Source: Splendidivirga corallicola
GTDB lineage: Bacteria; Bacteroidota; Bacteroidia; Cytophagales; Cyclobacteriaceae
Reading direction: 5' to 3'
DNA: 64,000 bases
NCBI GenBank assembly: GCA_030442035.1
Contig: JAUJEA010000001.1
Span: 899,559-963,558 of the forward strand
The notes under the pieces were generated by a model. It had not been told where the DNA came from and did no database searches. It saw nothing but the letters and a program-made list of their open reading frames with translations. Of the stretch, positions 25,028-34,120 are shown piece after piece. Each line of letters opens with the position of its first letter. The stretch's first letter is position 1. Position numbers and translations under genes: made by a program.

Positions 25028-26596
25028 TTATTTATCCCACCATAGTTTCAGGAACAGATCATCATCGGGAATTTCCGCTCTATTTCGTTGTTTTTCAGAA
25101 ATAGGATATGGTAATCTTGTAGCAAAATCACCACTTGCAATAGGTGAGGTGAAATAAGATGACGGATAAGCAAAGTTATGCCTTCTTAAATCGGTCCATG
25201 ATTCAATTCCCTGCAAAAACATGGCTTTGTATTTCTGGGTCATAATCTCTTCCAGTGTAATGGTAGCTCCGCTGGCACTGCCATAATTAGCAATATAATC
25301 CGCTATTTGAGTATCAATACCAGCCAGAATTGCATCTACATTACTAGTGATAGCCACATCAGCCAAGTTTCTTGATTTAAAGCTATTTAAACGACTTTTT
25401 AAGCGAGGGATAACAAGGTCCAAATGAGCTTGTACAGCCTCTTCGAAGGCTGACTCGGCCCTGGCTGAGTTTCCTGCCCTTAAAGCTGCTTCAGCCTCAA
25501 TGAACTTAACCTCAGCTGCAAGAATTATCGGCATAGGTGCATCCTTCTCAGAGTATACCAATCCTACTGATGAACCATACTCACTAAGTGTAGTGGGGTC
25601 CCCAATATGCTCTCCTATTACATCCAACACGGTAGTATCTTTACCACTTAGGTCAGGACGATAATTAAGAATTTGCTTGCCGCCATCCGAGAGTTGATCA
25701 GGATCAGCTGTTACATTCACTTTTAAAGGATAGAAATAAGCAAATAACCTAGGATCATTAGTCGTTTTTAGCATGTCCAGGAACCGAAATGAAGCATTGA
25801 TGATAGCATCAACCTGCATTAGATTGAGATTATTAAAATGATCTGTATTTCCCTCATATTGCATTTCAAAATTCATGCTCGTATCCCATCCGGCGGCTAT
25901 TGCTGCATTTATTTCATTCAAAGCTGAGGTTGCAGATCCCTGTGGATCTACTTCGCTTAGATGATTGTAATATCTCGCCTTCAGCAGATGAGCCAGAATA
26001 ATCCATTGGTTTGGATCATTATTAAGTAAGAAGTCTCCTTTCAAGGCTACACTTTCTGATTTACTTAATTCTGTAATGGCGTCACTCAACAAGGTTTGGA
26101 TCGTTTGATAGATGGCTTCCTGAGTATCGTATTCAGGGTAAATTTGATCACTACCCTGCAATGCCTGACTATATGGGATATCACCCATAGCATCGGTTAA
26201 AGCACCTAATGCTGTAGCTTCAATGATCTTGCCAACACCAATATAATGTGCATGGGAAATGCCTGTAGCTTCTATCTCATCATACATTTGATCCAAATCC
26301 TTCAACGCTCCATGGTACAGGTAAAATCCGTCACCTCCATTACCTTCCAAATCATAAGTATCAACATTCTCTCTGCCATCTCCGTTGGAAAGGTATTGCG
26401 CAAACAAGGATCCAAAGCGGTCATTTTGCTCGTCTCCAAGAAATTCAAAGACTTGATTCTCTGCGTAAGTAAGCCTCATACTTACCGAAACCTGATCCGG
26501 TGTATTGGAATCTACATTGGTATCATCAAGAAAATCGTCACAGCCGAAAACCAGCAACAGAACCAATACAAGAAGTTTATTTATATTTTTTAACAT
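25028..26596 (-). CDS. SusD/RagB family outer membrane lipoprotein
   Basis: The surface lipoprotein partner of the SusC-type transporter, 522 residues. The TTG at 26605 is in frame, but ATG 26596 starts a good lipoprotein signal (MLKNINKLLVLVLLLVFGC, with Cys as acceptor), followed by DDFLDD, typical for SusD. The body is helical TPR-like, with 'YAENQVFEFLGDE' and 'TSGIESWTDLRRHNFAYPSS'-type C-terminal features (QGIESWTDLRR), pointing to the SusD-like_2 subfamily. It binds glycans or other ligands outside the cell and lids the SusC pore. It lies 32 bp after susC and has an intrinsic terminator. Confidence 0.93.
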   Translation of the reverse strand: MLKNINKLLVLVLLLVFGCDDFLDDTNVDSNTPDQVSVSMRLTYAENQVFEFLGDEQNDRFGSLFAQYLSNGDGRENVDTYDLEGNGGDGFYLYHGALKDLDQMYDEIEATGISHAHYIGVGKIIEATALGALTDAMGDIPYSQALQGSDQIYPEYDTQEAIYQTIQTLLSDAITELSKSESVALKGDFLLNNDPNQWIILAHLLKARYYNHLSEVDPQGSATSALNEINAAIAAGWDTSMNFEMQYEGNTDHFNNLNLMQVDAIINASFRFLDMLKTTNDPRLFAYFYPLKVNVTADPDQLSDGGKQILNYRPDLSGKDTTVLDVIGEHIGDPTTLSEYGSSVGLVYSEKDAPMPIILAAEVKFIEAEAALRAGNSARAESAFEEAVQAHLDLVIPRLKSRLNSFKSRNLADVAITSNVDAILAGIDTQIADYIANYGSASGATITLEEIMTQKYKAMFLQGIESWTDLRRHNFAYPSSYFTSPIASGDFATRLPYPISEKQRNRAEIPDDDLFLKLWWDK

Positions 26597-26628
26597 AACT
26601 ATCAATTTTGGTGTTTATTAAAATTGCG

Positions 26629-29600
26629 CTAAAATCTAGCTTTCAGGAAGAAGGTTAAGCTTTTGGTGCTTGGCATATTGAAAAAGTCATATGCTCCCAA
26701 TATATTGCTATCTGAGCCAAAAGCATTTGCCTCTGGATCAGTTCCGGAATAATCGGTTTTGATCCATAGATTTCTTCCGCTTGCTCCAATTTCAATGTTT
26801 TCCAATGGCATTTTATCTAAAACTGATTTTGGAAGTTTATAACTCAATGAAACTTCTCTCAACCGAACCCATGAAGCATCTTCAACGAACATACTGGTAG
26901 CACTTCCGCCTATCCATCTCCAATAAGCACGATCCAAGGGAATGGCTGTAGTATTGGCTTCTCCTGTACTGGCTACAATACCTTCAAAGACTCTGGTAGT
27001 ATTGGGTGCATTGTCCGCTGAATACCAACGGTCAGCCGTTATGGCATCACGGCCTGCATAGACAAGTGCAGCTCTTGTACCATTAACAATATCTCCACCT
27101 TGCCTGATGTCAAGAATTGCTCTCAGGGAAATTCCCTTGTAACTAAAAGAATTTGTGATCCCCATGGTCCAATCAGGATTCATATCACCCAAAGGCACTT
27201 GTTCCTCTGTCAACAGCGGATACCCGGCATCATCAATCAGCAAATTGCCGTTTGCATCTCTTTGCCAATCAAAGCCCTTGATTACCCCAAAAGGTTCTCC
27301 TTCCTTGGCAATAACAGACATCGTTGCAGGAAAACCAATCTCATCAAACAGAAACTCATCATCAAATTGATCGCTCACTTCAACTACTTCATTGGTGTTT
27401 CTTGTAAAATTGATGGCAGCATTCCAAGTAAAATCAGGGGACAGGGATATATCATTAAAGGAAAGGACCATTTCCACTCCTCTATTCCTAATATCCCCGC
27501 CATTGGTCACAAAACTTGTATAACCTGAGACACTGGAAATCGGTGCCTGGATAATCTGATTGATAGTGGATCTGTTATAATAAGCCAGATCAAGACCGAT
27601 ACGACTATCAAGAAAAGCCAGATCCAGTCCCACTTCCCACTCTGAAGTTTCCTCATTTCTCAGGTCCGAGTCGATCAGACGATTTTCAACATATGCCCTT
27701 GGTTGGCCAAATACACTATTGTCCAGAAATGTTTTCTGTGCGGTAGATTCCGCATCGGTATCATTACCTACTGTTGCTACCGAGGCTCGTATTTTTGCAA
27801 ATGTGATCGAGGAAGGAAGATCAACCAATTCTGAAAGAATGAATCCAACATTAGTTGACCAATACCAATAGTCTCTGTTTTCTTTGGGTAAAGTAGAAGT
27901 TATATCATAGCGCAGGGTGGCACTGATACTCAGGAAATCCTGGTAAGAGAGTGTCCAGTCGGTAAAAGTACCAAACTTCCTTATACTCCAGTCGTCGGTT
28001 GAATAGCCGATGTTCCTTTTATCCAAATTGCTCATGTCTCTGAAACCTCTTATCAGAACTGAGTCTCCGGAAGCCACTCTTTTGGTAAAATCTTTACCAA
28101 AGTAATTCCACCCTACCAGACCAGATACCTCCACATCATTATTGATTTGTTTCGTGCCCCGAACAATAAAATCCATATTGTAATCCAACCTGGTTCTCAG
28201 ATCTTCCCACATGGCTCCCAATCCACTAATGGCATTTCTTTGATCAATAGCCCACACACCAAGACCCTGTTCCCTGTAGTAGTCTTCAAGGCTATTGGTA
28301 AAATCAACACCAAACTTATAGCTGGCGGAAATAACTTCCGATATTTTATAGTCGGCGCTAACGTTACCTATAAAGCGATCCGTCACTTTATTAACATTAT
28401 TTTCATCCACCATCCTCATTGGATGCAAGCCCCAGAGATTCGGATAAGTTCTATCACCATTCTCATCATAATAAGGGCCTCGAGCATCTGCCCATGCAGC
28501 CAGATAATACAGTTGAGGCAAGAAACCGGTCCGACCAATTCTTGGGTTATGTGCATTTGACCGGCTGTACGATGTTGATCCTCCGATGGTCAGCTTATCA
28601 TTCAATTTCGTTTTTCCTCTTAAAGAAAAAGAGTGCCTTTCAAATTCCGAAGTGGGTACAACCCCTTTCTGATTAAAGTTCGTATAACCTGTATAGAAAC
28701 TTCCCTTGTCCGATTTTCCTGAAATACCAACACTGATTTTATCCGTATTACCTTTATCCCAGAATCTTTCCAAATTATCTTTATACACTCTTGGAACAGT
28801 AGCGGTTTGGTCAAACCCCCAGGCATTCCACCCCCATTCACTTCCTTCCTGAAGTAATGGCCCCCAGCTTCCTCCAGTGCTTACACGCCAACCAGAAGAG
28901 CCAAGATCATAATCAAGATACATATCCGGCATCTGTGTGATTTCCTCTGTAGAATGGGAAACACTAAAGTCTACATTAAATCCTTTACTGGCGCCAGAAC
29001 CATCTTTAGTAGTAATTAATATAACACCATTTTGAGCTCTTGAGCCATACAGTGCCGTAGCAGAGGCTCCCTTCAAAACTGAAACAGAGGCAATTTCGTC
29101 GGGATTAATATCCATTGTTCCATCAATAGAAACATAAGAGGTGCCTCCACCATCTCCGTTATTGATAGGGACCCCATCAATAACATACAAGGGTCTGTTG
29201 CTGTTAAGAGAAGACATTCCTCTGATAACCACATTCGGGGCAGCACCTGGAGCACTACTTGATCCAATAATTTGTACCCCAGCCACTTTACCACTCAGGG
29301 CATTTAGTAAATTAGCTTGCCCGGCAGACTCAATTTCTTCCGCATCCAACTCCTGAACAGCATAACCTAGTTTTGCTTTTTCTCTGGAAATGCCTAAAGC
29401 AGTTACCACAACTTCACCAAGTTCGGTAACATTTGGACTCAATGCGACATCAATAGTATTTCTTCCGTCAACAGCGATTTCCATAGCCTCATAACCAATG
29501 TAGGAAAATACCAAAGTGCCATTTGTGGCCACATTAATTCTATAGGAACCATCAATGTCTGTAATAGTACCTTCAGCTATTCCTTTAACCAGAATATTAA

Positions 29601-29721
29601 CTCCTGGAATAGGTTCATTACCGTCACTGGAAGTGACTTTTCCGGTGACTGTGATTTCTTGTCCGATTACGTTAAATGAAAAGCAGACAAACGCAAATAG
29701 CGATAGTAGTAGTTTAATCAT
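26629..29721 (-). CDS. SusC/RagA family TonB-linked outer membrane transporter
   Basis: A 1030-residue TonB-dependent glycan importer. It has a signal peptide (1-20), a CarboxypepD_reg-like domain at ~22-100 ('GKVTSSDGNEPIPGVNILVK'), a TonB-box-like 'GEVVVTALGI' at ~102-111, and a plug to ~240 with 'NVVIRGMSSLNSNRPLYVID' and 'LKGASATALYGSRAQNGVIL'. A 22-strand barrel ends in ...FLKARF (terminal Phe). It pairs with the SusD gene. Neighbouring ROK kinase and glycosylasparaginase genes suggest an amino-sugar or glycopeptide ligand, but that is inference. Confidence 0.95.
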   Translation of the reverse strand: MIKLLLSLFAFVCFSFNVIGQEITVTGKVTSSDGNEPIPGVNILVKGIAEGTITDIDGSYRINVATNGTLVFSYIGYEAMEIAVDGRNTIDVALSPNVTELGEVVVTALGISREKAKLGYAVQELDAEEIESAGQANLLNALSGKVAGVQIIGSSSAPGAAPNVVIRGMSSLNSNRPLYVIDGVPINNGDGGGTSYVSIDGTMDINPDEIASVSVLKGASATALYGSRAQNGVILITTKDGSGASKGFNVDFSVSHSTEEITQMPDMYLDYDLGSSGWRVSTGGSWGPLLQEGSEWGWNAWGFDQTATVPRVYKDNLERFWDKGNTDKISVGISGKSDKGSFYTGYTNFNQKGVVPTSEFERHSFSLRGKTKLNDKLTIGGSTSYSRSNAHNPRIGRTGFLPQLYYLAAWADARGPYYDENGDRTYPNLWGLHPMRMVDENNVNKVTDRFIGNVSADYKISEVISASYKFGVDFTNSLEDYYREQGLGVWAIDQRNAISGLGAMWEDLRTRLDYNMDFIVRGTKQINNDVEVSGLVGWNYFGKDFTKRVASGDSVLIRGFRDMSNLDKRNIGYSTDDWSIRKFGTFTDWTLSYQDFLSISATLRYDITSTLPKENRDYWYWSTNVGFILSELVDLPSSITFAKIRASVATVGNDTDAESTAQKTFLDNSVFGQPRAYVENRLIDSDLRNEETSEWEVGLDLAFLDSRIGLDLAYYNRSTINQIIQAPISSVSGYTSFVTNGGDIRNRGVEMVLSFNDISLSPDFTWNAAINFTRNTNEVVEVSDQFDDEFLFDEIGFPATMSVIAKEGEPFGVIKGFDWQRDANGNLLIDDAGYPLLTEEQVPLGDMNPDWTMGITNSFSYKGISLRAILDIRQGGDIVNGTRAALVYAGRDAITADRWYSADNAPNTTRVFEGIVASTGEANTTAIPLDRAYWRWIGGSATSMFVEDASWVRLREVSLSYKLPKSVLDKMPLENIEIGASGRNLWIKTDYSGTDPEANAFGSDSNILGAYDFFNMPSTKSLTFFLKARF

Positions 29722-29787
29722 AAATGGATTTATTTAAGTTAACAACTAGTTAAGCTAAACTTTGCGTATTGTGATTTCTAAAGGTGT

Positions 29788-29808
29788 GATGCAATAAGAT
29801 GTTGCATC
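29788..29808. promoter_or_regulatory. Candidate operator upstream of susC
   Basis: GATGCAA-N7-TTGCATC is a perfect 7-bp inverted repeat ~67-87 bp upstream of the susC start codon. The shape fits a dimeric repressor or activator site controlling the SusCD operon. Confidence 0.45.
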
Positions 29809-30250
29809 GTTCAAATTCAAAAAAACTCTTTGCAGACTCCTGGCCGTAGGAAGAAAGAGGAATTTTCAATCTTGGTTTTACCAAAGTTACATATTTTAGA
29901 TGCGACAAATGTTTTCCTATTTTATCAATAGGTTACACTATTTTATCTAACTTTTACTTTTTCATCTCACAAAAATACAATTTAGCATCGCCAGCATTTC
30001 TCAACAAAATAGCAACAATACGTCTACAAATACTCCCCCTGTAATGGTGAATTACTATTCCTTTATATACCTTGAAGCAGAAGAAAAAAGCTGGAATTCG
30101 CTGTGGATATCTTATCTATAAATAGGTTTAGTTTAGTCAACCTACTCTGATCCTGGCAGCAGCGTACTAACATGAAAATCAGTTATGTCTTATTATAATA
30201 TCGTATTGGCTGAAAGAGTTGAATTTCCAAATTGGAAAAACATAAAACTT

Positions 30251-30271
30251 ACCACCCGTTTTAAGTGATAT
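30251..30271. promoter_or_regulatory. C-rich shared intergenic element, copy 2
   Basis: ACCACCCGTTTTAAGTGATA followed by T matches the consensus of the copies at 13653 and 33659 with a few substitutions. It is ~530 bp upstream of susC. Confidence 0.4.
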
Positions 30272-30379
30272 CTCCAAAATCGATAGATGGACTCAGCAAG
30301 CTCACCTATTTAATACATCTCAAAAATTCTTTTTGAATACTACTAAAAGCTGATTAAAAGATTAAGTTTTCCATTGAAA

Positions 30380-31135
30380 CTACCTAATCAATGCCTCAGT
30401 CATTCTTTTTGCAGAAAGGACCTTTTCCGGATCTGCCATTTCAATTACATATTCATCTAATGAAGGATGTCCTATTGGAATGCCTCTTCTCTGATATTCC
30501 ATATTGCTTCTTCTTGGACTCCGGGCAGACATATGAAATTCATTAACACCTGTTTGTGCACTCAACTCCTCTATATTCTCCGAACTCACACCACTTCCCG
30601 CCATTATTTTGATCCTGTTAGCAGCGACTTCATTTAGTTCTTTAATAAGACAAGCTCCATCAATGGCCAACGCCTTTTGACCTGAAGTCAAAATTCTATC
30701 CATCCCCAAGTCAATAATATCCTCAAGCGCTTTCTTTGGATCCTGGGTCAGATCAAAAGCCCTGTGAAAGGTTTTACCTAAAGGGCCGGCTAAGTCCACC
30801 AACTCACGACAGCGTTCTTTATCAATCTTACCATCTTTTGTAAGAATTCCAAATACAACACCGTCCAACCCTAATCTTTTAGCGGAGAGAACATCTTTCT
30901 TCATTACTTCGAATTCGGCATCCGTATATAAAAAGTCCCCTCCTCGCGGACGAATGATGGCATAAAAATCTATACTAAGATGTTTTCTAGCAATTTCCAT
31001 AGTCCCCACACTAGGTGTCGTCCCTCCATCATAAATATTATCGCACAGCTCAATCCTATCTGCGCCTCCCTCCTGAGCTGCGATAGCAGATTCAATAGAG
31101 TAGACACAAACCTCAACAATCATTTTCTTTTGCAT
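30380..31135 (-). CDS. cutC: CutC family TIM barrel protein
   Basis: A 251-residue cytosolic protein that matches the CutC family along its whole length: 'EVCVYSIESAIAAQEGGADR', 'IELCDNIYDGGTTPS', 'YAIIRPRGGDFLYTD', 'KTFHRAFDLTQDP', 'ILTSGQKALAIDG' and 'NEFHMSARSPRRSNMEY'. The name comes from copper homeostasis in E. coli, but biochemical evidence for copper binding is weak. Here it stands third in a ROK kinase / glycosylasparaginase run, so a role in sugar catabolism is more plausible. Start is ATG 31135; a second Met at residue 5 is also possible. Confidence 0.92.
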   Translation of the reverse strand: MQKKMIVEVCVYSIESAIAAQEGGADRIELCDNIYDGGTTPSVGTMEIARKHLSIDFYAIIRPRGGDFLYTDAEFEVMKKDVLSAKRLGLDGVVFGILTKDGKIDKERCRELVDLAGPLGKTFHRAFDLTQDPKKALEDIIDLGMDRILTSGQKALAIDGACLIKELNEVAANRIKIMAGSGVSSENIEELSAQTGVNEFHMSARSPRRSNMEYQRRGIPIGHPSLDEYVIEMADPEKVLSAKRMTEALIR

Positions 31136-31240
31136 AATGGTAGCATTATATTATGTTTCATAACATTTTAAAGAAGCTACACCCACACGTACGACAAAAA
31201 AGAATGCAATGAACAGTGACCTGATCAAATGTCAAAGCAT

Positions 31241-32242
31241 CTAACCAACTGCACTATTCATTTTAACTATATGATTTTTATCATTTTCATAAACTGCACA
31301 ATTAAAGCCTGGATGGATGCAATACCCTCCATATTCACCAAACTTATTAAGTGCAAGGAAGCCAACTTGTAAATCCTTATAATTAGGATTCTTACTGATC
31401 ACGCGCTCTACAGCCAATTTACAGGCCTCTTCAGGGCTATGTCCCTGCCGCATAAACTCAACCACAAGGTGAGTTCCGGCAACTTTGATAACAGCTTCAC
31501 CCAAGCCCGTTGCAGCGGCTGCCCCTACCTCATTATCTACAAATAAACCAGCTCCTATAATAGGGGAATCACCTACCCTACCCCTTATCTTATAAGCGGC
31601 ACCACTGGTGGTGCAGGCGCCTGATAAGTTTCCATGATGATCAAGTGCCACCATACCAATGGTATCATGGTTTTCAATATTAATTACGGGTTTATATTCA
31701 GATGTTTTCAACCACTCCTTCCAATCCTTTTCAGAGTTTTCGGTCAGTAAATTTTCTTTCTGAAATCCATTTTCCAACGCAAATTGCAATGCACCTTCTC
31801 CTGCAAGCATAACATGGGGTGTTTTTTCCATCACCATCCTGGCCACAGAAATGGGATGCTTTATATGCTCCAAAAAGGCCACAGCACCACAATTGCTATG
31901 TTGATCCATTATGCAAGAATCCAGTGTTACTTTGCCTTCACGGTCAGGCCGCCCTCCATACCCGACACTTCTATCCTTTGGATCAGCTTCAGGAATTTTT
32001 ACACCTGCCTCCACAGCATCCAATGCAGTTCCATTATTATTTAAAACTTCCCAAGCCGCCTCATTTGCTTTAAGATTATTCCATGTCGAAATAACGACAG
32101 GCTTATTCACCACTTTATCTTTCTGGCCTCTTTCATTTTCTGATTCACCTGAGGTTTCAACACATGAGCTGAAAGGAAAAGCTCCGCTTACAAAAGCACC
32201 ACCAATGATAGATCTTTTTATAAAATCTCTTCTGTTTTTCAT
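31241..32242 (-). CDS. N4-(beta-N-acetylglucosaminyl)-L-asparaginase (glycosylasparaginase), Tat-exported
   Basis: An Ntn-hydrolase that cleaves the GlcNAc-Asn bond of glycopeptides. The upstream in-frame start at 32260 is TTG; ATG 32242 has AAAGG just ahead and opens a Tat signal (MKNRRDFIKRSIIGGAFVSG) with a possible lipobox (FPFSSC), so it is preferred. The self-cleavage site and nucleophile appear as 'NHDTIGMVALDHHGNLSG' (Thr ~191), followed by 'RVGDSPIIGAGLFVDNEVGA' with Arg and Asp substrate contacts. Length (333 residues) is normal. It is 44 bp from the ROK gene stop and ~105 bp before cutC, so likely an operon. The action would release GlcNAc (as glycosylamine) and aspartate in the periplasm. 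Confidence 0.93.
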   Translation of the reverse strand: MKNRRDFIKRSIIGGAFVSGAFPFSSCVETSGESENERGQKDKVVNKPVVISTWNNLKANEAAWEVLNNNGTALDAVEAGVKIPEADPKDRSVGYGGRPDREGKVTLDSCIMDQHSNCGAVAFLEHIKHPISVARMVMEKTPHVMLAGEGALQFALENGFQKENLLTENSEKDWKEWLKTSEYKPVINIENHDTIGMVALDHHGNLSGACTTSGAAYKIRGRVGDSPIIGAGLFVDNEVGAAAATGLGEAVIKVAGTHLVVEFMRQGHSPEEACKLAVERVISKNPNYKDLQVGFLALNKFGEYGGYCIHPGFNCAVYENDKNHIVKMNSAVG

Positions 32243-32286
32243 GTCATGCCTTTGTTTCAATATTTATAATGGTCTGCGTTATATAC

Positions 32287-33264
32287 CTAATAAACATTAT
32301 CTTTAGATTTTTCCAGTTCTTGCCAGGCCAGCGCAGCAGCTCCGAGTACCGCAGCATTTTTATCCTGTAATCCCGATGGCAACAACTTTACTTTATTCCT
32401 ATAGACATATAAAAGATTTTCTTCCATATACCTTTTAGTCGGTTCAAAAATAAAGTCTTCCGCTTTTGTTAGGCCTCCAAATAGAAAAATAGCCTCTGGA
32501 CTTGTATGTGCCACAGCATCCGATAACTTCATACCTAAAATTCTACCGGTGTATTCAAATGCTTCCAAGGCGATTTTATCTCCATTTTTCGCGGCTTCGG
32601 TAATTAGTTCTGCCGAGAGGTCATTAAAGCTTACACCATTAAGTTCACTAGTACCATTATGGTCGGCAAGCAATTTGTAAATTGTTCTCTTGATTCCGGT
32701 TGCAGAAACATAAGTTTCCAAGCATCCCCTCTTTCCACAGGCACAATAGCGACCGTTAACATTTACCAATGTATGTCCTAGCTCTCCAGCCATTCCATCA
32801 TGTCCATATATCAATTCTCCGTTCACCACAATACCACTGCCAAGTCCTGTCCCCAACGTAATTACAATAAAGTTCTTCATCTCCTGGGCTCCTCCAAATC
32901 GCATCTCCCCAATAGCTGCAGCGTTAGCATCATTGGTAAGCACAGCGGGAATATCATAATAAGACTGAAGCAATTTCACAAAATTGACACTACCCTTCCA
33001 TCTTAAGTTGGGAGCATTTTCAATGGTCCCATCGTAATAATTCCCGTTGGGCGCACCAACACCTATTCCGATGAGTTCAACAACCTCACCCAATGCACTG
33101 ATATTCTTCTCGATATTTTCGTGCAAAGCATCGAGAAAAGATTCCACACTGGCATGAACATTAGTGGAAATACTATGCTCACTTAACAAAGTTCCGCTTC
33201 TGTCAACGAAACCAAACTTTGTATTTGTTCCACCAATATCAATACCTAATACTACCTCTTTCAT
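32287..33264 (-). CDS. ROK family sugar kinase
   Basis: A cytosolic kinase of 325 residues. It has the phosphate-1 motif 'VLGIDIGGTNTKFGFVD', the catalytic Asp in 'VLTNDANAAAIGE', an adenosine/phosphate motif 'VITLGTGLGSGIVVNGELIY', the ROK signature with His 'GELGHTLVN' and the zinc-binding 'CACGKRGCLE'. All key residues are present. There is no HTH domain, so it is an enzyme rather than a NagC-type repressor. It most likely phosphorylates glucose or N-acetylglucosamine; next to glycosylasparaginase, GlcNAc is the better guess. It is the first gene of the minus-strand ROK-asparaginase-cutC run. Confidence 0.92.
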   Translation of the reverse strand: MKEVVLGIDIGGTNTKFGFVDRSGTLLSEHSISTNVHASVESFLDALHENIEKNISALGEVVELIGIGVGAPNGNYYDGTIENAPNLRWKGSVNFVKLLQSYYDIPAVLTNDANAAAIGEMRFGGAQEMKNFIVITLGTGLGSGIVVNGELIYGHDGMAGELGHTLVNVNGRYCACGKRGCLETYVSATGIKRTIYKLLADHNGTSELNGVSFNDLSAELITEAAKNGDKIALEAFEYTGRILGMKLSDAVAHTSPEAIFLFGGLTKAEDFIFEPTKRYMEENLLYVYRNKVKLLPSGLQDKNAAVLGAAALAWQELEKSKDNVY

Positions 33265-34120
33265 TAAAGTTCAATTTTAGTTTGATAATTTGTATCTGTT
33301 TTTTGTGGGTTAGGTTGTCCATAGCATTCAAAGATAAGTGAGATATCTCAGGTAACAAAAAACAATATTACTATCGTTTAGCTGCTTATGCTATAGTCAA
33401 CGCATAACTGATACGATAACTTATCAAACCATTATTTATCCTCTTAATTTTTCATATTATAAACACATATGTAGCCTATCATTTTCCATGACCCTAAATA
33501 ATATTCATATTCAAAACCAAGAATTTGGGCTATACAACCAGGAAAAGTAAATTTCTTTTAAAAAAATCCTATATATCTTCTCACCACTTACAAACCAGCA
33601 GCATGCTTTTAGTTAAAAGTTTTTCATTTACTTGTCCTGAACTTCGGCAGATAATTTCATCCCCCATTTTTAGTGATTCTAAGGTGCAAAAAAATCATTA
33701 CAATTCATCACTTGACAGTCAAATACTGCTGGTGCAAATCCAAACTGTCAAAATCTGAGGATTAAAATAAATCACCCAACAATTCAACATAAAGTTTGCA
33801 ATTAAAATGCAATAATCAAAGAAAATGCGCAGAAAATAGGCAATAAACACAATGATTATGCATTTATTTGCGAGATTAAGGGGATTTGATTAAATTTAAT
33901 GCATCTTTTTGCAAGAAAATCTAAAAAGGTCTGATTTAATCATTTTCAAATGGATCATGTGCATAGGATTTATTCAAACAATGAGGATGTTCTACTGGAA
34001 TTGATTAAATTCAAATAATATAGTATTGTAACTACAGAGTCGGGATTTGTTCAACACCCTGGAGCTTTCTTGCAACGTTTGATATTACTGAAATCCATCA
34101 ATTCTCAAATAATTTACTGT
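33265..34120. other. Long divergent intergenic region between ROK kinase and FG-GAP genes
   Basis: About 850 AT-rich bases with no supportable gene; a short frame at 33525-33758 looks spurious. It contains the C-rich shared element (33659-33677), an ATTTGATTAAAT near-palindrome (33884-33895) and a GAATT-N5-AATTC dyad (33998-34012). It must carry promoters for both flanking transcription units. Confidence 0.45.
33659..33677. promoter_or_regulatory. C-rich shared intergenic element, copy 3 (identical to 13653)
   Basis: The 19 bases ATCCCCCATTTTTAGTGAT match 13653-13671 exactly. It lies ~400 bp upstream of the ROK gene (minus) and ~445 bp upstream of the FG-GAP gene (plus), so it could control either or both. 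Confidence 0.5.

Larger units (their letters stand above)
29722..30379. other. Long intergenic region upstream of susC
   Basis: About 660 bases between cutC (30380) and susC (29721), both on the minus strand. It includes the dyad at 29788-29808 and a copy of the C-rich shared element at 30251-30271. No gene is supportable. A 5' untranslated leader for susC is likely but its promoter is not clear. Confidence 0.45.

Noticed and set aside
33525-33758. 77-residue open frame on the plus strand between the ROK and FG-GAP genes
   Set aside because: Composition is unlike a protein, there is no ribosome-binding site or family match, and it overlaps the 19-bp shared element, so it is treated as chance.
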